Counted from the stretch's first letter, positions 23,482 to 34,480 are shown. The stretch is 64,000 bases of DNA from Bubalus kerabau (GCF_029407905.1 NC_073639.1:45339501-45403500); one strand, 5' to 3'. Made by a program: numbers and translations. Notes: generated by a model not told the origin, from the letters alone.

Positions 23482-25604
23482 CAGATCAGATCAGATCAGT
23501 CGCTCAGTCGTCTCCAACTCCTTGTGACCCCATGAATTGCAGCACGCCAGGCCTCCCTGTCCATCACCAACTCCTGGAATTCACTCAGACTCACGTCCAT
23601 CGAGTCAGTGATGCCATCCAGCCATCTCATCCTCTGTCGTCCCCTTCTCCTCCTGCCCCCAATCCCTCCCAGCATCAGAGTCTTTTCCAATGAATCAACT
23701 CTTCGCATGAGGTGGCCAAAGTACTGGACTTTCAGCTTTAGCATCATTCCTTCCAAAGAAATCCCAGGGCTGATCTCCTTCAGAATGGACTGGTTGGATC
23801 TCCTTGCAGTCCAAGGGACTCTCAAGAGTCTTCTACAACACCACAGTTCAAAAGCGTCAATTCTTCAGTGCTCAGCCTTCTTCACAGTCCAACTCTCACA
23901 TCCATACATGACCACAGGAAAAACCATAGCCTTGACTAGACGGACCTTTGTTGGCAAAGTAATGTCTCTGCTTTTGAATATGCTATCTAGGTTGGTCATA
24001 ACTTTGCTTCCAAGGAGTAAGCATCTTTTAATTTCATGGCTGCAGTCACCATCTGGAGTGATTTTGGAGCCCAGAAAAATAAAGTCTGACACTGTTTCCA
24101 CTGTTTCCCATCTATTTCCCATGAAGTTATGGGACCGGATGCCATGATCTTCGTTTTCTGAATGTTGAGCTTTAAGCCAACATTTTCACTCTCCACTTTC
24201 ACTTTCATCAAGAGGCTTTTGAGTCCCTCTTCACTTTCTGCCATAAGGGTGGTGTCATCTGCATATCTGAGGTTATTGATATTTCTCCTGGCAATCTTGA
24301 TTCCAGCTTGTGTTTCTTCCAGCCCAGCATTTCTCATGATGTACTCTGCATAGAAGTTCAATAAGCAGGGTGACAATATACAGCCTTGACGAACTCCTTT
24401 TCCTATTTGGAACCAGTCTGTTGTTCCATGTTCAGTTCTAACTGTTGCTTCCTGACCTGCATGCAGATTTCTCAAGAGGCAGATCAGGTGGTCTGGTATT
24501 CCCACATCTTTCAGAATTTTCCACACTTTATTGTCATCCACACAGTCAAAGGCTTTGGCCTAGGCAATAAAGCAGAAATAGATGTTTTTCTGGAACTCAC
24601 TTGCTTTTTCCATGATCCAGCGGATGTTGGCAATTTGATCTCTGGTTCCTCTGCCTTTTCTAAAACCAGCTTGAACATCAGGAAGTTCACGGTTCACATA
24701 TTGCTGAAGCCTGGCTTGGAGAATTTTGAGCATTACTTTACTAGCCTGTGAGATGAGTGCAATTGTGCAGTAGTTTGAGCATTCTTTGGCATTGCCTTTC
24801 TTTGGGATTGGAATGAAAACTGACCTTTTCCAGTCCTGTGGCCACTGCTGAGTTTTCCAAATTTGCTGGCATATTGAGTGCAGCACTCTCACAGCATCAC
24901 CTTCAGGATTTGGAATAGCTCCACTGGAATTCCATCACCTCCACTAGCTTTATTTGTAGTGATGCTTTCTAAGGCCCACTTGACTTCGCATTCCAGGATG
25001 TATGGCTCTAGGTCAGTGATCACACCATCGTGATTATCTGGGTCATGAAGATCTTTTTTGTACAGTTCTTCTGTGTATTCTTGCCATCTCTTCTTAATAT
25101 CTTCTGCTTCTGTTAGGTCCATACCATTTCTGTCCTTTATCGAGCCCATCTTTGCATGAAATGTTCCTTTGGTATCTCTGATTTTCTTGAAGAGATCTCA
25201 AGTCTTTCCCATTCTGTTGTTTTCCTCTATTTCTTTGCATTGATTGCTGAAGAAGGCTTTCTTATCTCTTCTTGCTATTCTTTGAAACTCTGCATTCAGA
25301 TGTTTATATCTTTCCTTTTCTCCTTTGCTTTTCACTTCTCTTCTTTTCACAGCTATTTGTAAGTCCTCCCCAGACAGCCATTTTGCTTTTTCGCATTTCT
25401 TTTCCATGGGGATGGTCTTGATCCCTGTCTCCTGAACAATGTCATGAACCTCATTCCATAGTTCATCAGGCACTCTATCTATCAGATCTAGGCCCTTAAA
25501 TCTATTTCTCACTTCCACTGTATAATCATAAGGGATTTGATTTAGGTCATACCTGAATGGTCTAGTGGTTTTCCCTACTTTCTTCAACTTAAGTGTGAAT
25601 TTGG
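23482..25604 (-). mobile_element. BovB LINE, 2.1-kb copy
   Basis: The longest BovB in the window, reversed and 5'-truncated before the endonuclease region. It starts with a GATCA repeat tail (23481-23499), unlike the AGTTC tail of the 1.5-kb copy. CAATTAT lies at 23475-23481 and 25605-25611, but BovB itself reads GGCAAT there, so part of the right copy may be element sequence. It landed in the 3' end of the preceding L1. The polymerase frame is described separately. Confidence 0.93.
23496..25587 (-). pseudogene. BovB ORF2 remnant: linker, reverse transcriptase, C-terminus
   Basis: In an active RTE element this ORF encodes an APE-type endonuclease followed by a reverse transcriptase that copies the element's own RNA at a nicked target. 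Here the endonuclease part is absent. Surviving minus-strand pieces, N- to C-terminal, are 25198-25587 (linker after the endonuclease), 24889-25149, 24560-24892 (early RT, with AGFRKGRGTRDQIANIRW), 23996-24541 (RT with RQGCILSPCLLNFY and the catalytic YADD at 24254-24265), 23865-24122 and 23496-23825 (C-terminal region with GIGGRRRRGRQRMRWLDGIT). Frames change between pieces and the ORF is interrupted near 24541-24560. It cannot make a full protein, although the YADD active-site box is intact. Confidence 0.9.
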
Positions 25605-25624
25605 CAATTATGCTACATAAAAGT

Positions 25625-25820
25625 GGAAAAGATTACATATAAAGGAACTCAGATCAAAAATAAGAAGATGGAAAATATACATATCATGTATCCTAATATT
25701 AAAACAACTGGAGTAACTACTTAGTATCAAATAAAATAAAATTCAAGAAAATAACTATTATCAGATACAAAGAGTGATGTTTTATAGTGGTAAAATTTTA
25801 TTATAAAGTTATAAAGTACA
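25625..25820 (+). mobile_element. L1 ORF2 fragment
   Basis: AACAACTGGAGTAACTACTTA, GTATCAAATAAAATAAAATTC and ACAAAGAGTGATGTTTTATA match the end of the L1 endonuclease region of ORF2. It is not collinear with the L1 before the BovB copy, so it is probably a separate fragment. Confidence 0.5.
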
Positions 25821-25849
25821 TAGAAAAAAAGTAAGAAGTACTTCAGTGA

Positions 25850-26061
25850 TGGGCTCCTCAGGTGGTGTTGCCTGCCAATACAGGCAACCTAAGAGACACA
25901 GTCTCCATCCCTAGTTTGGGAAGATCCCCTGGAGGAGGGCATGGCAACTCACCTCTGTATTTTCTTGTCTGCAGAATCCCATGGATGGAGGAGCCTGGCA
26001 GGTTATAGTCCATAGGGTCACAAAGAGTGAAACACACCTGAATAGACTGAACATGCACAAG
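25850..26061 (+). mobile_element. Bov-tA SINE, diverged
   Basis: It starts GGGCTCCTCAGGTGGTG and continues through TGGGAAGATCCCCTGGAGGA to an AACATGCACAAG tail. TTCAGTGA is duplicated at 25842-25849 and 26062-26069. Confidence 0.88.
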
Positions 26062-26527
26062 TTCAGTGAAACAGGAGAAAAAAATACAGTATTTTAATTT
26101 TTAACCTCCGTCATTTCTTAGATAACTGTGTATCAGTTTTAGTAGTTGCCATGACCTTCTTCTAGGATATTTATGATTATGGCAGCCATTTTGATTGTCT
26201 TCATAATAGCCATTTCCTGTTCTTCTTTGCTTCAGAACTCTGATTGTGCTTGCACGTAATATGGCTCATCCCAAAGGACAGATTATTATGGTTAGTTTGT
26301 ATCAGTCAGAGCAATCTAGTTCCATTTTTCTTATGGTAGAAATAGATATGAGCCTGTGTTTACAGTAATTAATGAAATCATCTCAGAGTCCATGCGCATA
26401 TCATAGTTTTTTTTTTCATAGTTTATTTTTATGAAGTAATCACAGGAAACAAAAGAGTTATAATTTCTAAGTAAATAAGTAAGTTAAGTTAGCTATTTCA
26501 GCTAGTAATTTAAATGCTATAAAAGAG

Positions 26528-26542
26528 GTGTGTGTGTGTGTG
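26528..26542. repeat. (TG)n microsatellite
   Basis: About 8 TG units. Confidence 0.9.
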
Positions 26543-27070
26543 CATTATAGTAACACTGAGGAGAGGTATCTGATTTGTCTTTCTGAGACAGATGGAGAAC
26601 GATTTAAAGCATTTTTTTTACAGTGACATTTTACCTGTATTTTGTAGAAAATTGTTTAGTGGAAAATGGCCAAAGTTTGCACCAGGACACTACTGTCCCA
26701 TAGCAGCGTGTCTGTGATGCAGATATTCTATATTTGTATGTGTTAACAGCAAAACACCAGAAGAGGAAAAAAAGCATGAACAGGGACATGTAAGTTTGAG
26801 CTTTATTGATGTAAGAGTATGCAATAAGATTCTTTGGGAAAAGAGGGTTATTCTTCAGGTTATACAGACTCATAAAGCAAGAGAGTCTGAAATTTCAAAC
26901 TCTAAAGGCAGTGGGTGCATCAAAGTCTCTTAAGAAGGAAAAGCTAAAGACCAGTTTACATTTCGAAAATCATTATGACAGCAAAAATGAGAGGGATTGA
27001 AGGGGAAAACCAGAGGCAATCACCACTTAGAAGATTGATCCATGAGGAAGGTGGGGACCAAAGCAGAGGC

Positions 27071-27112
27071 AGAGAGAGAGACACACACACACACACTCAC
27101 ACACACACACAT
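27071..27112. repeat. (GA)n-(CA)n microsatellite
   Basis: A short GA run passes directly into about 16 CA units with one CTCA interruption. Confidence 0.95.
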
Positions 27113-27639
27113 AGAGAAAGAGAGTAATAGCATATATTCAATTTCTATGTGGAAGGCAAAATTGATCAGAGTAGGGAATATATTGAATGTGAATATATGG
27201 AGGACAGTATTCAGGATGACACAGCATTGTCATGGAGGAGTTTTCAGGGTGACACATGTCTGGTTCAGAGGAGGAATGTGTTTAAGTTTACATAATTAAG
27301 GTTGAGGTGCATCTGAACTTGGAAAGAGAGATGACCTTTTGTACCACGGATGAGTACATCCCAATCTTCTTGGCTGGTTCTGAGAAGTGATGGAGTACCC
27401 CGCACTCAATCCCAATCTTCTCTCCCCACTATTCCAACCTGTTATCTTAGCTATCACATGACTTAATAGGCTGAAGATTCTCAATTACATGCCTCCATCC
27501 TGGTAACTACACTGATCTTCAAACTCACATGGTTGCTGCCTACTTGACATTCTAACTGGAGGTATAATATGTACTTTCTGTTTAACATGGAAAAAATAAA
27601 ATTGTTAAAGACTACCACTTACCATATTCTTCCAGGCAA

Positions 27640-27808
27640 CAGCATTTCCCCAGGTCTTTAGACTCAAAACCTGGGAGTCATCCTTGATTCCTTCAATTTC
27701 TTAACCTCCTGTATCCAAGTTATTAGCAAGACATTTCAGCTCTGTTCAAAAATCGATTGAGTATCTGTTCATTTTTCTGTATCCTTACCAATATGTCCCA
27801 AGTTCAGG
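27640..27808 (+). mobile_element. L2-like remnant, left part
   Basis: ACCTGGGAGTCATCCTTGATTC followed by CCTCCTGTATCCAAGTTATTA resembles old L2 text (GGAGTCATCCTNGATTCCTC, CATCCAATCCATCACC). The L1 at 27823 interrupts it, and diverged text resumes after 30128. Confidence 0.45.
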
Positions 27809-28117
27809 AAACATCAGTTCTTTTTATTTTTTCAACTTATTGAAGTATAGTTGATTTATGATGCTGCTTTAATTTCTACTGTACACCACAGTGATTCAAT
27901 TATACATAGACACATTCTTTTTCATATTCTTTCCATTATGGCTTATCACAGGATACTGAATACAGTTCCCTGTGCCATACAGTAGGACCTTATTGTTTAT
28001 TCATTCTATATATAATAGTTTGCATCCTGCTATAGAAGTCTGTTTTCTATGTCTGTGAGTTTGTTTCTGTTTTGTAGATAAGTTCATTCTTTCTATGTTT
28101 GAGTAATATTCCATTGT

Positions 28118-28317
28118 ATGAAAGTGTAGTTTGCTCAGTCATGTCTGACTTTTTGTCACCCCATGGGCTGTACCTTGCCAGGCTCCTCTGTCCGTGGAAT
28201 TCTCCAGGCAAGATTACTGGAGTGGGTAGCCATTCCCTTCTCCAGGGGATCGAACCTGGGTTGCAATCTCCTGCGTTGCAGGAAGATTTTCTACTGTCTG
28301 AACTACTATGAAAGCCC
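28118..28317 (-). mobile_element. Bov-tA SINE inside L1
   Basis: A reversed copy. TTCCATTGT, part of the L1 text, is duplicated at 28109-28117 and 28318-28326. Confidence 0.92.
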
Positions 28318-29023
28318 TTCCATTGTGTATTTATTTATTATTCAGTTGCTCAGTCATGTCTAACTCTTTGTGTGTGCAGCACACCAGGCTTCCCTGTCCT
28401 TCACTATCTCCTGAAATTTGCTCATACTTATGTCCATTGAGTCGGTGATGCCATCCAACCATTTCATCCTCTGTCACCTCCCTCTCCTCCTGCCCTCAGT
28501 CTCTCCCAGAATCAGGGTCTTTTCCTATGAGTTGGCACTTTGCATCGAGTGGCCAAAGTACTGGAGCTTCAGCTTCGGCATCAGATCTTCTGTTAGGTAG
28601 GCAGTTAGGCATGAGCAACGAGGGGTGGTCTGACTGAAAAGGATGCAAGCTGATCTCTAAACTGAATCACAGACACATCCAGGAGAGCTCACAGATATGC
28701 TACAAAAATAACTCAAAGACTTTTTCAACTCCTGCACTTGTGTGCTAGGCACTCAGGGGATACAAAGTAACCACACGGGCTTCTCCAAGTAAAATTAGGG
28801 AACTAGGAGCCCGTTGAGGGCTCATGAATATTCTATATCTAATTATAACAGATTGAATTATGGGAAGACATATGGGATAGTATAAACAACACAGCATGTT
28901 GTTATATAACAATTGCAATTGTCTGCTGGCCTTGAGCATATGCCTATTTGCATTTCCTTTCATTGACTGGGGGTGAGTACAAGCCCTACTTTGCACAGGG
29001 CATAATCAAAAGAAGACAAGAAA

Positions 29024-29030
29024 TATAAAA
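29024..29030 (+). promoter_or_regulatory. LTR TATA box
   Basis: TATAAAA, followed by a GGGCGGGGGG run, about 434 bases into the LTR. It would mark the U3/R boundary about 25-30 bases downstream. Confidence 0.6.
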
Positions 29031-29119
29031 GGGCGGGGGGAGCCAAGAGGTATCGACAGGAAGGATGAAGAAGACTCCTTAGGAATTAGTCAGCTCCCAT
29101 GTCTTGAGAGTGTCTGGCT

Positions 29120-29125
29120 AATAAA
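29120..29125 (+). promoter_or_regulatory. LTR polyadenylation signal
   Basis: AATAAA about 90 bases after the TATA box. This spacing suits a short R region; the U5-like part follows. Confidence 0.55.
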
Positions 29126-30128
29126 AGATCTGTCTGCAATAGCTGAACTGAGCTGTAACTTGCCTGTTGTTCTACAACCTTTAGTCTATCACTCCAAATT
29201 TTTGTTATGATGAGACAAGAACCTAGGAAGAAAAGTAAACTGATGTGACACTTCCAATGAATATTCAGGGTTGATTTTCTTTAAGATTGACTTGTATGGT
29301 CTCCTTGCTGTCCAAGGGACTCTCAAGAGTCTTCCCCAGCACCACAGTTCAAAAGCATCAATTCTTTGGTGCTCAGCCTTCTTTATGGTCCACCTCTCAC
29401 ATCCATACATGACTACATCCATACATACATACATACTGAAAAAACTATAGCTTTGACTATATGGACCTTTGTTAGCAAAGTGATGTCTCTGCTTTTTAAT
29501 ATGCTGTCTATGTTCATCATAGTTTTTCTACCAAGGAGCAAATGGTTTTTAATTCCATGGCTTCAGTAACTGTCCACAGTAATTCTGGAGCTGAAAAAAA
29601 TTAAGTCTGTCACTGTTTCTATTTTTCTCCCCATCTATTTGCCATGAAGTAATGGGACTGGATACCATGATCTTAGGTTTTTGAATATTGAGTTTTAAGC
29701 CAGCTTTTTCACCCTCTTTCACCTTCATCAAGAGGCTCTTTAGCTCCTCTTTATTCATTTATCTGTCGTGTACATTTAGGTTGCTTTCATGTCTAGGCTG
29801 TTGTAAACAGCTCTGCAATGAACACATGGGTGCATGAATCCTTTTGAACCATGTGTTTCTCCAGATATATGCCCAGAAGTAGAATTACTGGATCATATGG
29901 TAGTTCTATTTTTAGTTTTTTAAGGCCCTTCCATACTCTTCTCTATAGTGGCTATATAAATTTTCATCCCCATCAACAGTGTAAGAAGGTCCCCTTTTCT
30001 CCACATCCTCTCCAGGATCTATTGTTTGTAGACTTTTTGATGACAGGGATTCTGATTGGTGTGAGGTGATACCTGACTGTAATTTTGATTTGCAGCGCTC
30101 TAATAATTAGCAAAAAACATCAGTTCTT

Positions 30129-30699
30129 AATCATATCCTCCTTCATATCTATCATATCCTCTTTCCTGAACTTCTGGTTTTTCTTCTTGTCTGTATACAT
30201 TTTATTCTTCAGTAAGCAGGTTAGTGTACTAGTCAAAACAAATCTAAGAATGGACATTTACATGGACTCAAGTTTCAACTTCCTCCACTTCCCATTACAC
30301 ACTCAGAATGAGCTCCCTCTCTACATTGACATCGTTACAGAGGGAGCTATCCCTTTCTGGTACTTGAAATATTCATATATATTATCTTTCTGAGAGCCCA
30401 ATTTGTTGGTATTTGGAAAACCATTATGGTAATTAGATTTTTAATGAACTTGGAATTAGAACAAATGAGGTCCAAACTATTCAGTGTTATTTCATACAGA
30501 TTATAGTGATGAACATTCAAACACTCCACCCTATAAGAGAAAAGATAGCTCAGGTAATTTGTTCTCTATCAGTACCAAGATACTGTCTCTCTTTTCACCA
30601 GTCATGGCCAAAAATGGTAACTGTGTTTCTCTGGACTGTGCTCCCAAATTTTCTTCATCTTCCTTATAAATATCATTAAATTAGGTGGTTGTGATCATT
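30129..30699. other. old L2-like text, then no feature
   Basis: The first 100 bases may continue the L2 remnant on the left of the L1. The rest has no recognised repeat. A perfect 10-base hairpin lies at 30311-30320 with 30339-30348. Frames at 30085-30393 and 30484-30669 are not recognisable. Confidence 0.35.
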
Positions 30700-30922
30700 C
30701 AGGGCTTCCCAGGGGGCACTAATGGTAAACAGCCCTCCTGCCAATACAGGAGACAGAAGAAATGAGTGTTCAAACCCTGGGTCGGGAAGATCCTCTGGAG
30801 AAAAGCATAGCAAGCCACTCCAATATTCTTGCCTGGAGTATCCCATGGACAGAGAAGCCTCGCAAACTATAGTTCATAAGGTTGCAAAGAGTCAGACACA
30901 ACTGAAGCAACTTACCACACAC
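30700..30922 (+). mobile_element. Bov-tA SINE
   Basis: GGGCTTCCCAGGGGGCAC start, BovA body, and a tail ending AACTTACCACACACA. Moderately diverged. Confidence 0.88.
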
Positions 30923-31159
30923 AGTCCATTCAAGTACCTATTTTTCTGATCCAGGAAATAACAAGTTTGTCCCAGTGTAAATTGATGCAACTAATTTAGC
31001 TCCCAGCGGGCAATCCTCTTTCCCTTGTTTTAAAGTCTGGAGAAGACTTTACTATCGACTCGGTGAGCTATAAATACTGATCTTGAAGACACAGATTTAG
31101 AGTTCAGGACAGGGAAGTAATGAAAAGAAGGCTGTGGGAATTATTGATATATGTAGGCC

Positions 31160-31335
31160 ACTTGATCCCGAGCTAGTGTCGTTACCAGAATCATTTGACT
31201 ATATATATATATTTTAATATAAAGATTCCAGAATCCACTCACCTAACATTGTCATTCAGTGGATCTGGGTAAGGAATTGAGAATTTATATTTTTATATTA
31301 TAATAGGGGTTTCTAATAAAATAACATGGATGTGA
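31160..31335 (+). mobile_element. MER5A-like hAT DNA transposon remnant
   Basis: TTACCAGAATCATTTG, then CATTCAGTGGATCTGGGTAAGG, GAGAATTTATATTTTTATA and GTTTCTAATAA follow the order of the non-autonomous MER5A consensus. A TA run is inserted at 31201-31216. Ends are not clear. Confidence 0.45.
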
Positions 31336-31719
31336 AAACCATTTTTAGACATACTATTGGAACTTGTGAATGTGTTCTGAATAAGTACTGAATTCAGAAT
31401 CCTATAGAATTCAAATATTAGGAAATGAATTAATGTTTCCCAACTGTGTAGACCTGGGTGTGAAGGAAGAGAGGGAAAATGGACAGTAGACAAAATACTC
31501 AATATCCAGGAACAACTGACTATTATTATTTAAAAATGGAAGGGATGTATGTACATATTAAGGAGATTTGGGTTTTGGAGAGAGAAGGGGAGAGATGGGG
31601 AAAGAGATTAACTGTAGAAGAGAAAGAAGGAAAAATATATACTAAAAAGGTCTGAGGGTAGTTGAAGAAAGGGTATTAACTGAGGCATATATATATTTTT
31701 TAGTTGTACCTCATTGCAT
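31336..31719. other. no gene seen
   Basis: Purine-rich single-copy DNA (31550-31660) without recognised features. Confidence 0.4.
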
Positions 31720-32040
31720 GCATGATAGCTCAGCTGGTAAAGAATCTGCTTGCAATGCAGGAGACCCCCGGTTCAATTCCTGGGTCAGGAAGATCTGCTA
31801 CAGAAGGGATAGGCTACCCACTCCAGTGTTCTTGGGCTTCCCTGGTGGCTCAGTTGGTAAAGAATCTGCCTGCAATGTGGGAGACCTGGGTTCTATCCCT
31901 GGGTTGGGAAGAACCCCTGGAGAAGGGAAAGAGTACCCACTCCAGTATTCTGGCCTGGAGAATTCCATGTACTCTATAGACTATGGGATCGCAAAGAGTC
32001 AGACATGACTAAGTGACTTTCACTTACTTACTTACTTACC
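31720..32040 (+). mobile_element. Bov-tA3 SINE (duplicated head)
   Basis: A tRNA-like head (31725-31800), a short BovA piece ending CCAGTGTTCTT, a second head starting GGGCTTCCCTGGTGGCTCAG at 31834, then a full BovA body. The 3' tail is an ACTT repeat (32021-32040). Confidence 0.9.
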
Positions 32041-32046
32041 TAAATA

Positions 32047-32143
32047 GCATGCAGGATCTTAGTTCCCCAACCAAGGATAGAACCCAGGCCCCCTGCACTG
32101 GGAGCTCAGAGTCTTAACCAGTGGACCACCAGAGAAGTCCCCT
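32047..32143 (-). mobile_element. CHR-type tRNA-derived SINE
   Basis: On the minus strand it starts GGGACTTCTCTGGTGGTCCA, has TGGTTAAGACTCTGAGCTCC and a B-box-like GGTTCTATCC, and ends near GATCCTGCATGC. This is the cetartiodactyl CHR family, not Bov-tA. Confidence 0.75.
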
Positions 32144-32199
32144 GAAGCAAAATTTTTTTTCTTCAGGGGCAGCCATGTGCAATACCAATGTTACTATTT

Positions 32200-32345
32200 T
32201 CCATTACAGAAACTCTGCAAGGTAAGTGTCATTAATCCCATTAACTAATAAGGAATTGTATATTTAAAAATCCTTAAATAAATTGCCAATGTTCAAGCAA
32301 CTAATAAATAATAGATAGGAATTAGATATGGATTTGACTGACTTT
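32200..32345 (-). mobile_element. MIR-like SINE
   Basis: CTGCAAGGTAAGTGTCATTAATCCCATTAACTAATAAGG, then AAATTGCC and GTTCAAGCAACTAATAAATAATAGATAGGA, match reversed MIR in order but loosely. Confidence 0.45.
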
Positions 32346-32666
32346 TCCTTTCCCTGACTTTTCAATTGTGAACAATGTTTTGAATAAAGAGAAATGGAAG
32401 AACTTAAATATTTGGAAAGAGGAACACTTCTTCAGAAACTCAAGAGAAAGATGAACACATAGGAATAAGGAAAAAAATACAGGGTAGGGTCAGGGGGTTG
32501 AAAATTTAAAGAAAATAGCAAAACCTTTGAGTAGTCATCAGGGAGCCATCAACTAGAGATTTGACTAAATATAAGTAAAGGCACAGTTTGCCAGTATTCT
32601 GAGCCACATTTCCAGGGGAAAAAAAAAAATCCAAATTTTGAATAATTTTTCAAGTACTTCTGGAGT
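32346..32666. other. no gene seen
   Basis: AT-rich single-copy DNA. Confidence 0.4.
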
Positions 32667-32677
32667 TACATATGAAT

Positions 32678-33389
32678 CAATTCAGTCACTCAGTCGTGTA
32701 TGATTCTTTGCGACCTCATGGACTGCAGCATGCCAGGCTTCCTTGTCCATCGCCAACTCCTGGAATTGCTCAAACTCATGTCCATAGAGTCAGTGATATC
32801 ATCCAACCATTTCATCCTCTGTTGTCCCCTTCTCCTCCTGCCTTCAATCTTTCCCAGCATCAAGGTCTTTTCCAATGAATCAATTCTTCACACCAGCCAA
32901 AGTATTGGAGTTTCAGCTTCAACATCAGTCCTTCCAATGAATATTCAGGACTGATTTCCTTTATGATTGACTGGTTTGATCTCCTTGCAGTCCAAGGAAC
33001 TCTCAAGAGTCTTCTCCAACACCACAGTTCAAAAGCATCAATTATTTGGTGCTCAGATTTATTTATGTTCCAACTCTCATATGTAACTCATCCATACATG
33101 ACTACTGGAAAAACTATAGCTTTGGCTAGATGGACCTTTGTCAGCAAAGTAATGTCTCTGCTTTTTAATATGCAGTCTATGTTTTCATAGCTTTTCTTCC
33201 AAGGAGCAAGCATCTTTTAATTTCATGTCTGCAGTCACCATCTGCAGTGACTTTGGAGCCCAAGAAAATAGTCTCTCACTGGTTCCCCATCTATTTGCCA
33301 TGAAGTGATGGGACCAGATGCCATGATCTTAGTTTCTTGAATGTACTCCTTTCCCAATTAGGAACCAGTCCCAATTTGTCACCAGTGTA
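32678..33389 (-). mobile_element. BovB LINE, 712-base copy with internal deletion
   Basis: Reversed BovB with TACATATGAAT duplicated exactly at 32667-32677 and 33390-33400. Near 33341 the text jumps from the GTTTCTTGAATGT part of the RT region to TACTCCTTTCCCAATTAGGA, which lies about 0.25 kb further upstream in the element. RT catalytic sequence is lost in that gap. Confidence 0.92.
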
Positions 33390-33400
33390 TACATATGAAT

Positions 33401-34334
33401 ACACTTTTCTATAAGCAAATATTGTCAAATTTTCCATTATTTGAAAATACAGTCCTTGAACAGTAAGCCCAAAGAGACATGCATCATCTTAAAAAGTAGT
33501 CTTGCCTTAAAATGGAATAAATTAAATTTAAGTAAGGCAAATTATACTTTACAATCATTGGAGAAGCTGATTATGTAGCAATATTTTCTTGAGCAGCACT
33601 TTGTAAAGCTAAAAAAAAGAAATCTTATTATTTAAATAATCACTATTTAATGCATTTTTATAAATATGGATTTTCCATAGTGAGCAGGTTTCTTTTTTTT
33701 AAGTAGGTCATACCTGCCATGGAAAATGTTACCTAAAAGGAAGCTTTATAACCATAAATTTTTAAAGTGTGTTTATGTATTGATTTTCCATTCATATTGG
33801 TACTATATAAAAGCAAGGAATATAATATAAAATTACATACATGTATATATTTGGTCTCTGAAATGCCATGAAAAGTGGCATTTTGCTAGGAAAATTACAG
33901 CACTTTTTAAAAATATAATTTGCATTCAACCCACATGAAAGCTGTAGAAATCTATTCCATGTGAAAATTAATTATTCCTATCTTCAATATTGGCTTTGAC
34001 AAGGTAAGAAACAGTTGGATTCATTCTAATTTGCTTCAAGTAGTGGTAATTAGAGAGGGTGTGAGAGCAGCTCTCCACTCAATTCTCTCCAATTATTATA
34101 AGACACATAATAAACCTCTTAGAAAAGCAAATTCTCTGAGTTCATCACCCTTATCGCCCTCGGGATCTATAATGTAAGGTATTTCTCTCTCTTTCAGTTT
34201 CATGTAAATATTACTGAGGAGCCATTACAGATTTTCATGGGAAACCACTCTGAAGGTTTTTTTCTTTTTTATGATTCAGCCTTTTACATTTTATTTATTT
34301 ATTTTTTTTTTCAGCTTAAGATAATATGTTTCTT
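33401..34334. other. no gene seen
   Basis: AT-rich single-copy DNA; no coding signal. Confidence 0.4.
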
Positions 34335-34480
34335 TTTTTATATAAATTTATTTATTTTAATTGGAGGCTAATTACTTTACAATATTGTATTGGTTTTGCC
34401 ATACATCAACATGAATCCGCCACGGGTGTACACATGTTCCCCATCCTGAACCCCCCTCCCACCTCCCTCCCTGTACCAAG
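34335..34480 (-). mobile_element. young ruminant L1 3' end
   Basis: Reversed A tail, then TTTTAATTGGAGGCTAATTAC and ATGAATCCGCCACGGGTGTA, ending in CCTCCCTCCCTGTACCA. The text closely matches the copy at 62165-62465. 5'-truncated, no ORF. Confidence 0.92.

Larger units (their letters stand above)
26070..27639. other. no gene seen
   Basis: AT-rich single-copy DNA with two microsatellites (listed separately). The minus-strand frames at 26631-26873 and 27296-27484 are unfamiliar and short. Confidence 0.4.
28591..29250 (+). mobile_element. solo LTR of an endogenous retrovirus
   Basis: This 660-base unit begins TGTTAGGTAGGCAGTTAGGC and ends GTAAACTGATGTGACA, so it has the 5'-TG...CA-3' ends of an LTR. 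CTTC stands directly before it (28587-28590) and directly after it (29251-29254), a 4-base target duplication as typical for class I (gamma-like) elements. A TATA box and a polyadenylation signal lie in the expected order. No retroviral coding sequence or second LTR is present, so it is a solo LTR left by recombination. The start resembles a bovine LTR family (BTLTR1-like), but that name is from memory. Confidence 0.85.
28341..29750 (-). mobile_element. BovB LINE inside L1, split by an LTR
   Basis: Two BovB pieces, 28341-28590 and 29251-29750, read continuously if the LTR between them is removed. The copy is 5'-truncated in the RT region. Within the second piece a CATA-rich tandem expansion (29400-29438) disrupts the frame. 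The flanking TTTATT on both sides is a weak target duplication. Confidence 0.9.
27823..30114 (-). mobile_element. L1 3' part, host of a nested stack
   Basis: Reversed L1 3' UTR (TTGAAGTATAGTTGATTTATGA) leading into ORF2 text near 29760-30110 (TTTCTCCAGATATATGCCCA, GGATCATATGGTAGTTCTA, GGTGTGAGGTGATACC). AAACATCAGTTCTT is duplicated perfectly at 27809-27822 and 30115-30128. A Bov-tA (28118-28317) and a BovB (28341-29750) lie inside; without them the L1 text is continuous. Confidence 0.92.

Noticed and set aside
23608..24751. Plus-strand frames of 179 and 121 codons
   Set aside because: They are the antisense of the BovB reverse-transcriptase ORF, which is clearly recognisable on the minus strand.
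31720..32143. tRNA genes suggested by A/B-box-like text
   Set aside because: These are the tRNA-derived heads of Bov-tA3 and CHR SINEs; no cloverleaf with an intact acceptor stem can be drawn.
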